Positions 16,885 through 25,424 of a stretch of 35,847 nt of DNA are shown here, in pieces. Below the pieces are notes generated by a model, which was given only the letters and a program-made list of their open reading frames with translations, was not told where the DNA came from and did not search any database. Where the stretch lies: NCBI GenBank assembly GCA_964415185.1, contig CAYPZI010000015.1:1-35847 (forward strand), in the 5' to 3' direction. Position 1 is the stretch's first letter; the number at the start of each line of letters is the position of its first letter. Position numbers and translations under genes: made by a program. This stretch comes from CAYVBJ01 sp964415185. GTDB taxonomy: Bacteria > Bacteroidota > Rhodothermia > Balneolales > Balneolaceae.

Positions 16885-19281
16885 GTGCTTGTAATCAGGT
16901 CTTATTTTCTATTTTTTACTCTATGGGTATTGATATCATTTTCTTTCATCCTGTTATATACAAATAAGGCATTTGGTCAGGATACAAATGAAATTGACAC
17001 AGATACGGACAAGGTAGTCCGGATTATCAGGTTTTCCGGAAATAAAAATGTAAAAGATGCAACCCTGCAGAATCTGATTCGAACCTCGACCAACAGAGAA
17101 TTTCTCGGCATACCCCGTTTCACTCCCTGGTATTATGTCTGGCAGTTATTCGGTGGCATTGGTGAACCACCTTCACTTCTGAACCGCCAGGAAGTTGGGC
17201 GTGATATGGAAAGAATTCTGCTTTTTTATGAAAATATCGGCTATTTTGACGCATCTGTTGATACAACCATTGTTGAATACAGGGAAAACAAAGTTGAGGT
17301 TTCGTTTTTGATTGAAGAGGGAAAGGTTTCCAAAATCAGAGACGTGATGTACTCCGGACTGCCTGAATTCGAAGCAGAATCAAAAATTCAGGACTTCTAT
17401 GATCAAAGTAATTTCAAAGCAAAGGCCATCAACGATTCTACTTTCCGTTATGATCAAGACTATAACGCTGTTACCCTGAGGAATGAACAAACCAGGATTA
17501 TTAACTTTCTAAAAGATCATGGTTATGCGTCTGTTCAGCGCGACTCAGTAAAGGCTCTTATCCGAAGAGATCCTGAAAACCGCACCACCCTTGATGTGCT
17601 GTTTGCTATGAATCCGGGACGGATATATCAGTTCGGAAATGTCTTTGTCACTATAAAAGGCCCGGGTGACGAAGCTGTATTTCCGGTGGCCGATACAATC
17701 TCGAGCAGTGAGTTTACAGAAAATAATAAAATAATCCTCGTTGAAAAGCAGGAATCTGCGCAAACCAAAACCGAACTCGTTACTAATGTACTTCGGTTTA
17801 AAGCCGGTGATATATTTAACCAATCGAAATACATTGAAAGTGTCAACGAATTCCAGAGCCTTGGTATGCTGTTTATTAGCCGTTTCGGGCTTAACGAAGA
17901 GAGCTCTTTACCCGACCTTTCAAAAAAGGAGATACCCGTTTATTTCGATTTTCAAACAGTTCCAAAACATTCTGTAAGAACAGAGCTGTTTGGAATGCGG
18001 AGATTCGGTTTCGGCTCGGGAGCCGGCATCAATTACACCAATAACAATGTATTTGGCAGGGCCGAAAACCTGACTATCGGATTAAACGGCAATTTTGAGT
18101 TTGTAACTCCCGGAACATTGAGAGAGATTGTACCGCCCGATGATCAAAATCAAAGAGATGTAAATCCCACAATTTTCAGAACGTTTGAAGCCAATGTCGA
18201 CTATTCCGTTCCAAGGCTTAATTTTCCTTTTGCCTCATTAAACAGGAAAGACCCGTTCAGAAGCTCACGTACTCGATATACCCTTACATACAGCCAATCC
18301 GACCAATTATTTTTTGATGTTAATTTCGACCTTCGGTTTAACCTGAGATATGAAGTTTCGCATTCAGACAGGTTTACCAGCATTATTGACCAACCTGAAA
18401 TGGATATTGTAGATACAAACCCTTCTTCCCAATTCAGGCAAAACCTTATCGATGAATTCGGTGAAGGGTCATTTGAACTTGAAAGAATAGAAGAAGATTT
18501 CCGTCCGCAATTCTCGTCAATCTTCAGGTACACGCTGCGCGATTCCGATACCGATATCCTGAAAAGAAATTTTGGCCATTTTCGCGAATATTCCGTTTCT
18601 GTAGGAGGAAATTTCCCCTTTTTGCTCGACCGTTTTGTATTTACTCCCGGTGAAGTGGAAGAAACCATTCCCTCTCCTTTCGGAATTTCATCCAATGATC
18701 TTTCTTACAGCCGGTTTTTTAAACTGACAGCCGATTTCAGGCGATACATACCATTTGCCTCAAATTCTGTTTTTGCCTACCGTTTATTTGCCGGATATGC
18801 TCATCCGTATGGGCAGAGCAGGACCATTCCGCTAAACCGAAGGTTCTTTGCAGGTGGAAGTAACGATATTCGAGGCTATGCGCCTTTCAGGCTCGGGCCA
18901 GGGGCGATTGCACCCGAAGACGTAACCATAAACGGGGGGGAAATTAAACTGGCTGCTTTCACTGAAATGAGGCAAAGTTTTATTGAGAACCTGTTATCAG
19001 CAGAATGGCAAATTGCATGGTTTACGGATGCCGGAAACATTTGGTACGGACCGCGTAATAATTTCAGGGACGAAGAGAACCGCAATATACTTGAAGATGG
19101 TAAATTCAGGTTCGAAAATTTCATTGAACAGATTCCGGTCTCCAGCGGGCTTGGTATCAGGCTTGACTGGGAGTTCCTGATTGTGCGTTTTGATTTTGCT
19201 TTCAGAATCAACGATCTGCAAGAGGGATGGTTTAAAAACAAGAATGCTTTTTTCAGTTTTGGTATCGGGCACTCATTTTAG
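16885..19281 (+). CDS. Omp85-superfamily outer-membrane assembly barrel (BamA/TamA-like)
   Basis: A 798-aa protein with a signal peptide (hydrophobic residues about 7-28, cleavage near AFG-QD), POTRA-like repeats (IIRFSGNKNVKDATLQNLI; GYFDASVDTTIVEYRENKVEV; IYQFGNVFVTIKG), and a C-terminal 16-strand-type barrel from about residue 365. The barrel signature FFAGGSNDIRGYAPFRLGPG (about 653-672) holds the RGY form of the Omp85 L6 motif, and the chain ends in aromatic Phe as a beta-signal. It would fold or export outer-membrane proteins; the POTRA number suggests TamA/TamL-like rather than the main BamA, but I cannot separate them by eye. The start is probably GTG at 16885, because no early in-frame ATG exists. 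The stop TAG coincides with the edge of repeat copy A. Confidence 0.85.
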   Translation: MLVIRSYFLFFTLWVLISFSFILLYTNKAFGQDTNEIDTDTDKVVRIIRFSGNKNVKDATLQNLIRTSTNREFLGIPRFTPWYYVWQLFGGIGEPPSLLNRQEVGRDMERILLFYENIGYFDASVDTTIVEYRENKVEVSFLIEEGKVSKIRDVMYSGLPEFEAESKIQDFYDQSNFKAKAINDSTFRYDQDYNAVTLRNEQTRIINFLKDHGYASVQRDSVKALIRRDPENRTTLDVLFAMNPGRIYQFGNVFVTIKGPGDEAVFPVADTISSSEFTENNKIILVEKQESAQTKTELVTNVLRFKAGDIFNQSKYIESVNEFQSLGMLFISRFGLNEESSLPDLSKKEIPVYFDFQTVPKHSVRTELFGMRRFGFGSGAGINYTNNNVFGRAENLTIGLNGNFEFVTPGTLREIVPPDDQNQRDVNPTIFRTFEANVDYSVPRLNFPFASLNRKDPFRSSRTRYTLTYSQSDQLFFDVNFDLRFNLRYEVSHSDRFTSIIDQPEMDIVDTNPSSQFRQNLIDEFGEGSFELERIEEDFRPQFSSIFRYTLRDSDTDILKRNFGHFREYSVSVGGNFPFLLDRFVFTPGEVEETIPSPFGISSNDLSYSRFFKLTADFRRYIPFASNSVFAYRLFAGYAHPYGQSRTIPLNRRFFAGGSNDIRGYAPFRLGPGAIAPEDVTINGGEIKLAAFTEMRQSFIENLLSAEWQIAWFTDAGNIWYGPRNNFRDEENRNILEDGKFRFENFIEQIPVSSGLGIRLDWEFLIVRFDFAFRINDLQEGWFKNKNAFFSFGIGHSF

Positions 19282-19406
19282 TGTTAAGTCAACTGTAAAC
19301 CCGCAAAGTTTTATCTCGGAGTTGCTTCTATTTATCTAACGTACTGCCATTTCAGAAAAGAAACTTTGCGGGTTTCTTACGACAGATTATAATTTACACA
19401 ACACTA
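19280..19406 (-). mobile_element. MITE-like palindromic element, copy A
   Basis: About 126 bp, with AGTGTT at one end and AACACT at the other and a TA on both flanks, which looks like a TA target duplication. Internally AAACCCGCAAAGTTT (19297-19311) is perfectly inverted at 19361-19375. It is homologous along its whole length to copies at 29206-29323 and 32961-33077. It encodes no protein. The strand given has AGTGTTGTGT as the left end. The first bases form the last part of the Omp85 stop codon TAG. RNA across it would fold into a long hairpin. Confidence 0.75.
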
Positions 19407-19542
19407 GCAACTCATTCAAACATACTTCAAATTCCGAATCAGTAATAAATAAATTATATTCAGGTGAATAGTTGCCGGTATTATGTCAATCTTAATTCGG
19501 CCTTTCTGTGAAGTAAGTAATATATCCCCAATAACCGCAAGC

Positions 19543-19558
19543 CCCGAACGCTTTCGGG
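19543..19558. repeat. Short hairpin in the spacer before the cNMP-fold gene
   Basis: CCCGAA and TTCGGG form a 6-bp stem with a CGCT loop. It lies in the 389-bp gap between the Omp85 gene and the next start. Apart from this hairpin and MITE-like copy A, I see only AT-rich sequence there and no confident promoter. Confidence 0.35.
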
Positions 19559-19670
19559 ATGACTCATTTATTTTAAAATCAATCTTTTATAATTACTCTT
19601 GCGGATTTTAGGATATCTGTTTTTTTTTATAGTTGACTTATCACTAATTATCAATTTATGTTTATGCTTT

Positions 19671-20225
19671 ATGGCTAATAAAGAGTTGCTCGGAAAATAT
19701 AAAAATCAGTCCAAATTACTTCTTAAATCCCGCTTTCTGAAAAACCTGAGTGTTTTTGAAAGGTATGAATTTTTACAGCTATGCCACCGGCGAAAGTACA
19801 ATGAAGGCGAGTATATCTACTATCAGAATGATCCCGGCACGGGAATGTATTTTATTGAAGAAGGAAGAGTAGAGCTTAGCGTTGTTAACAACATCAATGA
19901 TCCTGAAAAAGGCAGTGCAACTCACGAATTGGAACCTCCCGAAAGCTTCGGGGCAATGTCGATCGGGTATGAGCTCAGAAGAATGTCATCGGCAAAATGT
20001 ATGTCCGATTGCACATTGCTCGGTTTTTTTAAACCCGATTTTGAAACACTAAAAAAGCGCCATCCTGAAATAGCCATTAAATTTATAGAGACAATTTCAA
20101 CCATTGCTATGATGCAGCTTGAAAAGACAATGAGAAAATTGTGCGAGTCAGCCGATACCAAAACGGCTTTTTCAATACAGTTTGAAACATATTACAGTAT
20201 TAACCGGGATAACGATCTTGAATGA
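19671..20225 (+). CDS. Cyclic-nucleotide-binding-fold protein without a DNA-binding domain
   Basis: The 184-aa protein contains a CAP/CRP-type beta-barrel: FLKNLSVFERYEFLQLCHRR, EGEYIYYQNDPGTGMYFIEE with GRVELSV, then PPESFGAMSIGYELRRMSSA at the ligand pocket. A helical end follows (KFIETISTIAMMQLEKTMRK) with no helix-turn-helix. The canonical pocket FGE....R is altered: Glu is Ala (FGAMSIG) while an Arg remains, so cNMP binding is doubtful. An in-frame TTG at 19599 would extend the protein with a hydrophobic leader; ATG 19671 fits the family and avoids it. The stop overlaps the rlmD start as ATGA, so the pair is translationally coupled. Confidence 0.75.
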   Translation: MANKELLGKYKNQSKLLLKSRFLKNLSVFERYEFLQLCHRRKYNEGEYIYYQNDPGTGMYFIEEGRVELSVVNNINDPEKGSATHELEPPESFGAMSIGYELRRMSSAKCMSDCTLLGFFKPDFETLKKRHPEIAIKFIETISTIAMMQLEKTMRKLCESADTKTAFSIQFETYYSINRDNDLE

Positions 20226-21637
20226 ATGTTAAAAAAGGAGACTTGCTTGAGGTAAATATAGAATCCGCCGCATTCAAGGGAAAAGGATTGGCCAAGGCAA
20301 ACGGTTTGGCAATTTTTATTCCAAATACTGCCCCCGGCGATACCGTAAAGACCCGGATAGTCAAAAAGAAGAAAAATTACTGTGAGGGCAAACTGGTGGA
20401 AATTACCGATCCTTCACCCCACAGGATTACTCCCCGATGCAGGCATGCACTGGTATGCGGCGGGTGCACTTGGCAATATCTTTCCTACGAAGATCAATTG
20501 AAAATCAAAGAACAACAGGTAAGAGATCATATTGAACGGATTGCAGGCCTCTCGCCTGATCTCGTTCAGCCTATTATCGGTTGCAACCGTCATTTCTATT
20601 ACAGGAACAAAATGGAGTACAGCTTCGGCATACGGAGATGGCTTACGGAAAAAGAAATAAAAAGCGATGAATTTATCGACGATTACGGGTTTGCTGCCGG
20701 CCTTCATGCACCCGGACGTTTTGACAAAATACTTGACCTGAAGGAATGCCATCTTCAAGACAAAATCTCATTTGAAATACTGGATTTCGTAAGATCCTGG
20801 TGCATGAGAAACGGTGTTCCTGCTTTCGATACCATAAAAAACAAAGGCTTTATGAGGCACCTCGTAATTCGAAACTCATATTATACCAATGATCTTATGG
20901 TCAACCTCGTTACTTATAAAGATGATCCGGAGCTGATTCACCGGCTTTCAGACGAACTTAAAGGTAACTTCGGTGAGATCACAACAATAGTAAATAATAT
21001 TAACGACCAGCCGAACCCTACGGCAACAGGGAGGATAGAACACACGATCTTCGGGCCCGGTTATATTACCGATAAAATCGGAAAGCATGCTTTCAGAATC
21101 GATGCAAATGCATTTTTTCAGACCAATACCAAACAGGCTGAAGTTCTGTATGAAACAGCCCGCAAATTTGCCGAATTATCTGAGGATGAATTGTTATTTG
21201 ACCTCTACTGTGGAGTTGGGACGCTCACCCTGTTTCTGGCTGATGAATGCCGCCAGGCTGTAGGAATTGAACTTTCGGATACAGCCATAAAAAACGCCCG
21301 TTCAAATACCAAACAAAACAAAGTACCAAATACATCCTTTATTACCGGTGATATGAAAGACACTTTTAACGCATCGATTCTTGAAAAACACGGCAAGCCC
21401 GATTGCATCATTACCGATCCGCCGCGGGCCGGCATGCACCCAGATGTTGTTACGAGACTAAAAGAACTTGCCGTATCCAAATTGGTTTACGTTAGCTGTA
21501 ATCCTTCAACCATGTCACGTGACCTGAAAGAGCTTAATGAAGTATACACAATTGAGGAGGTGCAGCCTGTAGATATGTTTCCTCAAACCTATCACATTGA
21601 AGCTGTTGCCCGGCTTACAACCAAAAAAGTTCAATGA
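20222..21637 (+). CDS. rlmD: 23S rRNA (uracil-5-)-methyltransferase, RlmD/RumA type
   Basis: This TrmA/RumA-family enzyme makes 5-methyluridine in 23S rRNA (U1939 in E. coli) using SAM. Features in order: an N-terminal TRAM domain (residues about 1-60, GDLLEVNIESAAFKGKGLAK), an iron-sulfur cluster site (Cys 73, 79, 82 in CRHALVCGGC, and Cys 176), the SAM motif FDLYCGVGTLTLFLA, the base-site block ITDPPRAGMHP, and the catalytic Cys in YVSCNPSTMSRDL. The end MFPQTYHIEAVARL is the usual family C-terminus. At 471 aa the length is normal. RlmD, RlmC and other paralogues differ in target, so the exact uridine is inferred. It overlaps the upstream gene by 4 bp. Confidence 0.88.
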   Translation: MNVKKGDLLEVNIESAAFKGKGLAKANGLAIFIPNTAPGDTVKTRIVKKKKNYCEGKLVEITDPSPHRITPRCRHALVCGGCTWQYLSYEDQLKIKEQQVRDHIERIAGLSPDLVQPIIGCNRHFYYRNKMEYSFGIRRWLTEKEIKSDEFIDDYGFAAGLHAPGRFDKILDLKECHLQDKISFEILDFVRSWCMRNGVPAFDTIKNKGFMRHLVIRNSYYTNDLMVNLVTYKDDPELIHRLSDELKGNFGEITTIVNNINDQPNPTATGRIEHTIFGPGYITDKIGKHAFRIDANAFFQTNTKQAEVLYETARKFAELSEDELLFDLYCGVGTLTLFLADECRQAVGIELSDTAIKNARSNTKQNKVPNTSFITGDMKDTFNASILEKHGKPDCIITDPPRAGMHPDVVTRLKELAVSKLVYVSCNPSTMSRDLKELNEVYTIEEVQPVDMFPQTYHIEAVARLTTKKVQ

Positions 21638-21680
21638 ATCGTACAGATGTGAATATTCAGCCGTATTCGTTCTGCTTATC

Positions 21681-23165
21681 ATGAAGAAAAAAGTAATCGT
21701 AATTGGAGCAGGTATTGGCGGACTGGCAATTTCCGCACTTCTTGCCAAAAATGGCTTTGACGTTCAGGTAATTGAAAAAAACAGCAGAGCCGGCGGCAAA
21801 ATGAATCTGCACAAAGCTCTGGGATACCGCTTTGATACCGGGCCCAGCCTGCTTACCATGCCCGATGTGATCGATACACTTTTCGAACATTGCGGGAAAA
21901 AGAGGACTGACTTTATTGAATTCGAACCGGTATCACCGTTATGCAGATATTTCTATCCCGATGGTAAAATATTTGACAATTACAGCGACCTGAACAAAAA
22001 CAATGAGTCACTCGATAAAATTGCACCGGATGAAACCGGAGCCTACAAAAATTTTCTGGATTATTCCGCCGGGCTTTTCGAAAAAACATCAGGTGCTTTT
22101 CTGTTCAACCCCCTTTATGATACATCTGATTTTGGCGAGCTTAAACTGAAGGATTTTTTCGGGATCGATGCCTTTACAACTGTTTCAAAGCGAGTTGACA
22201 AATCTTTCCAAACGCAATACCTTCGCAAGTTTTTTAAACGTTTCACCACCTACAATGGCTCATCACCTTATCAGGCTCCTGCCACACTTAACGTAATCCC
22301 ACATGTTGAAATATCTATGGGTGCCTATTATGTGAAAGGCGGTATCTACCGGTTAGCCTCGGCTTTAGAAGAACTTGCTACGGAACTTGGCGTTAAGATC
22401 ATGTATGACAATACTGTAAAAGAAATAAATACTGAAGACAGAAAAGTGACCGGCGTGCATTTGGAAAACGGAACTACTTTAAATTCCGGCCTCGTTGTTG
22501 CCAACAGCGATGCGACCGAAACACTTTTGAATCTTTTACCTGCTCATTCCGTATCCCCGGCAACAAGATACAAGCACCAAAAACTGGAACCATCGTGTTC
22601 CGGATTTGTGCTTTTACTTGGCGTCAGCAGATCTTACGATATGCTGCGCCATCACAATATCTTTTTTCCTGAAAATTACAAAAGTGAGTTCAGGCAAATT
22701 TTTGTTGAAAAAAAATTACCGGATGATCCGACAATTTATATCGCAAACACTTCATTCACTGATAAAAGCCACACACCTGAAGGCCACTCCAATTTATTCA
22801 TACTGGTAAATGCTCCGTATGTTGACCAGGAACAGAACTGGCAGCACCTTGCTATGCAATATCCCGAAACCATAATATCAAAACTTGAATCATGCGGGCT
22901 TGATGATCTTCGTAAACATATTGAATACCGGCATGTTATTACACCTTTGGATTTTTTGAACAAATATCGTTCAAATAAAGGAAGCATCTACGGCACTTCA
23001 TCAAATTCGGTACTGTCTGCTTTTATGCGGCCGCGCAACAAGTTCAGGGAGATAGACGGGCTGTATTTAGTGGGTGGCAGCACTCACCCCGGAGGAGGTA
23101 TTCCCCTGGTTACATTGTCTGCCATGCACGCATTTGAGTTGATTAAACGATATGAAAACGATTGA
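21681..23165 (+). CDS. CrtI/CrtD-family carotenoid desaturase
   Basis: A FAD-dependent amine-oxidase-fold enzyme that introduces double bonds into carotenoids. The dinucleotide motif VIGAGIGGLAISALLAKNG opens the protein, EKNSRAGGKMN follows, and the C-terminal FAD block is GLYLVGGSTHPGGGIPLVTL. The segment FDTGPSLLTMPDVIDTLFE is closer to what I recall of CrtD-type (1-hydroxycarotenoid 3,4-desaturase) proteins than to the GPSWYWMP form of phytoene desaturases, so CrtD is my preferred reading; CrtI is not excluded. ATG 21681 begins MKKKVIVIGAG and replaces a longer in-frame codon at 21597, which would overlap rlmD. The product is 494 aa, as expected. It starts 43 bp after rlmD and 11 bp before the DUF445 gene. 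Confidence 0.82.
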   Translation: MKKKVIVIGAGIGGLAISALLAKNGFDVQVIEKNSRAGGKMNLHKALGYRFDTGPSLLTMPDVIDTLFEHCGKKRTDFIEFEPVSPLCRYFYPDGKIFDNYSDLNKNNESLDKIAPDETGAYKNFLDYSAGLFEKTSGAFLFNPLYDTSDFGELKLKDFFGIDAFTTVSKRVDKSFQTQYLRKFFKRFTTYNGSSPYQAPATLNVIPHVEISMGAYYVKGGIYRLASALEELATELGVKIMYDNTVKEINTEDRKVTGVHLENGTTLNSGLVVANSDATETLLNLLPAHSVSPATRYKHQKLEPSCSGFVLLLGVSRSYDMLRHHNIFFPENYKSEFRQIFVEKKLPDDPTIYIANTSFTDKSHTPEGHSNLFILVNAPYVDQEQNWQHLAMQYPETIISKLESCGLDDLRKHIEYRHVITPLDFLNKYRSNKGSIYGTSSNSVLSAFMRPRNKFREIDGLYLVGGSTHPGGGIPLVTLSAMHAFELIKRYEND

Positions 23166-23176
23166 ATCTGATAAGT

Positions 23177-24352
23177 ATGGAGAAGCTTGAACAAAACAGT
23201 AACAATGGATCCCGTGCATTGAAAAATGCTGCGAATACAACCCGGCGTCAATTTAAAAAGCTTTGGAAGATAGTTTCAGCTCATACCGGGTTTGATAAAC
23301 TTGTAGCAGATTCCAAAAAGGAGAAATCTGTTAAGCCGGTAAAACCTCCTGCAAAACACTCATTTATCTTATTCATACTACAGCTTGTACCCTGGCTTTT
23401 AGCTCTCCTGTTTGGCGTCTCTTTCATCTGGGATTTCGATGGGTATGCAGTCGGCATTCCGGGCTTCCGTTACCCGCTTGACGGTCTGCTGAGAATCATC
23501 AGCATCAGCGGATTGATCGGTTTTTTGACAAACTGGATAGCAATAACAATGCTCTTTCGTCCCTCAAAAAAACGCCCTCTGCTCGGACACGGACTGATTC
23601 CGGCTCATAAGGAAAGAATTGCATTCAGGCTGGCATCCGCTGTTTCTGAGGATCTGATCAATCCTGAAATTATCAAGAGAAAAATACATGAGTCGGGTAT
23701 TATCACACGTTATCGTGAAAAATCCCTGGATTGGTTCAAAAATATTATTGATGATCCCGGCTTCAGAACAGATATAAAAAATTGGGTGGTTGAATATTCG
23801 AATGATATTCTTGCAGATCCCGATATTCGTTCGAATCTTGCCCGGCAGGCAATCAGCGAAATAGATGAGGCACTGGTAAACCGTTCACTCGAAAAAGCCG
23901 CACTGAAAACCTACACCTTCTTGCGGGGACGGGAAATGCAGGATATCATCGAAGATGCAATTGCTGAAATACCTGCTGCCGTCGAAAAAGGGCTGGATAA
24001 CCTGGATCATGTTTTAGACAAACTTCCTGAAAAAATCGATGAACAGGCAGAAGCCATTGAGGAGATGGTTACAATTCTGCTTTATAAGCTGGTTAATCAG
24101 CTCGATGTTCATGCCCTGGTTGAAGATAATCTCAAAAATTATGATGAGGGCAGGCTCGAAAATATGATCCGTGGTGCAACCAATGAGCAGTTACGCTATA
24201 TTCAATATCTTGGAGCTGTTTTGGGTACCATTGGCGGATTTGTGATCTGGCAGCCGGCTGTCAGCCTGGGTTTGATCCTGGTCCTCCTCTCAGTCATATA
24301 TTTAGCTGATTTCCTGATCGGTAAGTTTCAGCCTGATTCCGGAATTCGGTAA
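23177..24352 (+). CDS. DUF445-family membrane protein
   Basis: A 391-aa member of the DUF445 (YheB/YjiN) family, function unknown. A soluble lead (about 55 aa) is followed by a TM segment (LFILQLVPWLLALLFGVSF) and a second one with the hallmark GLIGFLTNWIAITMLFRP, then HGLIPAHKERIAFRLA. A long helical cytoplasmic or periplasmic domain rich in charged residues spans about 145-345, and a C-terminal hydrophobic pair (YLGAVLGTIGGFVIW, LGLILVLLSVIYLADF) ends the chain. The start is ATG 23177, 11 bp after the desaturase stop; an upstream in-frame TTG is less likely. It belongs to the rlmD-to-mazG run. Confidence 0.85.
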   Translation: MEKLEQNSNNGSRALKNAANTTRRQFKKLWKIVSAHTGFDKLVADSKKEKSVKPVKPPAKHSFILFILQLVPWLLALLFGVSFIWDFDGYAVGIPGFRYPLDGLLRIISISGLIGFLTNWIAITMLFRPSKKRPLLGHGLIPAHKERIAFRLASAVSEDLINPEIIKRKIHESGIITRYREKSLDWFKNIIDDPGFRTDIKNWVVEYSNDILADPDIRSNLARQAISEIDEALVNRSLEKAALKTYTFLRGREMQDIIEDAIAEIPAAVEKGLDNLDHVLDKLPEKIDEQAEAIEEMVTILLYKLVNQLDVHALVEDNLKNYDEGRLENMIRGATNEQLRYIQYLGAVLGTIGGFVIWQPAVSLGLILVLLSVIYLADFLIGKFQPDSGIR

Positions 24353-24396
24353 ATTTTGATAAATCCAAATTTTACAAATTCAATTAGTTATAAACC

Positions 24397-25161
24397 ATGC
24401 AGCCAAGTTCGTCATATAAAGAGTTTTTAAAGCTTGTTTCAATTTTAAGAAAAGAATGTCCGTGGGATAAAAAACAGACACATGATTCTCTCAAAGACAA
24501 TTTAATTGAAGAAGCCTATGAAGTAGTGGAAGCCATTGAATCAAAAGATTTTGATGAACTAAAAAAAGAGTTGGGTGACCTGTTTCTCCATATAGTATTT
24601 CAGGCGGAGATGGCTTCTGAAAAAAACAAATTTACCATGGCCGATATAATTGAAAGCATCTCCGAAAAACTGATCCGGAGGCACCCCCATGTTTTTGAAA
24701 ATGTGAACGTCTCGGATGATGATGAAGTGGCAGCAAATTGGGAAGCCATCAAGATGCAGGAAGGAAAAAAGTCCGTGCTTGACGGAATACCCAAACATCT
24801 GCCGGCACTGATCAAAGCTCAGCGAATGCAGGAAAAAGCAGGCAATGTCGGTTTTGACTGGGCTGAATGGAAACTTGCCTGGGAGAAACTGGATGAGGAG
24901 ATAGACGAATGGAAAATGGCCGTTGAAGAACAGGAAAAGGAAGAACAGGAAGATGAATTTGGCGATTTGCTTTTCTCTCTTGTAAATGTAGGCCGGCTGC
25001 TGGAACTTAATGCAGAATCTTCACTTCGTTCATCAATCAGAAAATTCGACACAAGATTCAGATACATTGAAGAAAAACTGAACGAAAAAGAGAAATCAAT
25101 AACCGACTCCACCCTGGAAGAGATGGATCAGCTTTGGAATGAAGCCAAAAAATTTGATTGA
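24397..25161 (+). CDS. mazG: Nucleoside triphosphate pyrophosphohydrolase MazG
   Basis: MazG hydrolyses NTPs and dNTPs, including damaged ones, to monophosphates and pyrophosphate; in E. coli it also affects ppGpp. The protein has two MazG domains. Domain 1 has ECPWDKKQTHDSLKDNLIEE and EAYEVVEAIE, with the metal-binding acidic set completed by KELGDLFLHIVF. Domain 2 has AWEKLDEEIDEWKMAVEE and EDEFGDLLFSLVN. The 254-aa length is typical of the two-domain form. It starts 44 bp after the DUF445 gene and is the last gene of that run. Confidence 0.93.
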   Translation: MQPSSSYKEFLKLVSILRKECPWDKKQTHDSLKDNLIEEAYEVVEAIESKDFDELKKELGDLFLHIVFQAEMASEKNKFTMADIIESISEKLIRRHPHVFENVNVSDDDEVAANWEAIKMQEGKKSVLDGIPKHLPALIKAQRMQEKAGNVGFDWAEWKLAWEKLDEEIDEWKMAVEEQEKEEQEDEFGDLLFSLVNVGRLLELNAESSLRSSIRKFDTRFRYIEEKLNEKEKSITDSTLEEMDQLWNEAKKFD

Positions 25162-25267
25162 ATGGATTTGTTAGAAAAATATGAACATGTTCCCTGCATG
25201 GAATCTTCATAAATATTCACACTTTTCTTACCTTTAAGATTACTTGTTTTCAATGTATTCATTCTTA

Positions 25268-25311
25268 ATCAGGAGTAAATGAATTCCTGATGGCTTAACC
25301 GGATTCCGGTT
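25268..25311. repeat. Two adjacent inverted repeats upstream of citrate synthase
   Basis: ATCAGGA (25268-25274) and TCCTGAT (25285-25291) form a perfect 7-bp inverted repeat. It is followed by the palindrome AACCGGATTCCGGTT (25297-25311). They lie in the 263-bp mazG-gltA spacer, about 115-155 bp before the gltA start. There is no clean T-tract after the first stem, so it is not a standard terminator. They could be regulator sites or a poor terminator for mazG; no family was identified. Confidence 0.4.
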
Positions 25312-25424
25312 TTACAACCTGCCGGCTTAAAGATACGTCAGGCTTGAAATATTGGTTCTATTAATACACTGGGTGATACAAATTTAACCGGCAATTTAAA
25401 CTTACTAACTCAAATTAAGCATCA

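Noticed and set aside
18201..18695. Minus-strand ORF of 164 aa opposite the Omp85 gene
   Set aside because: Low-complexity Ser-rich antisense translation of barrel codons; no family features.
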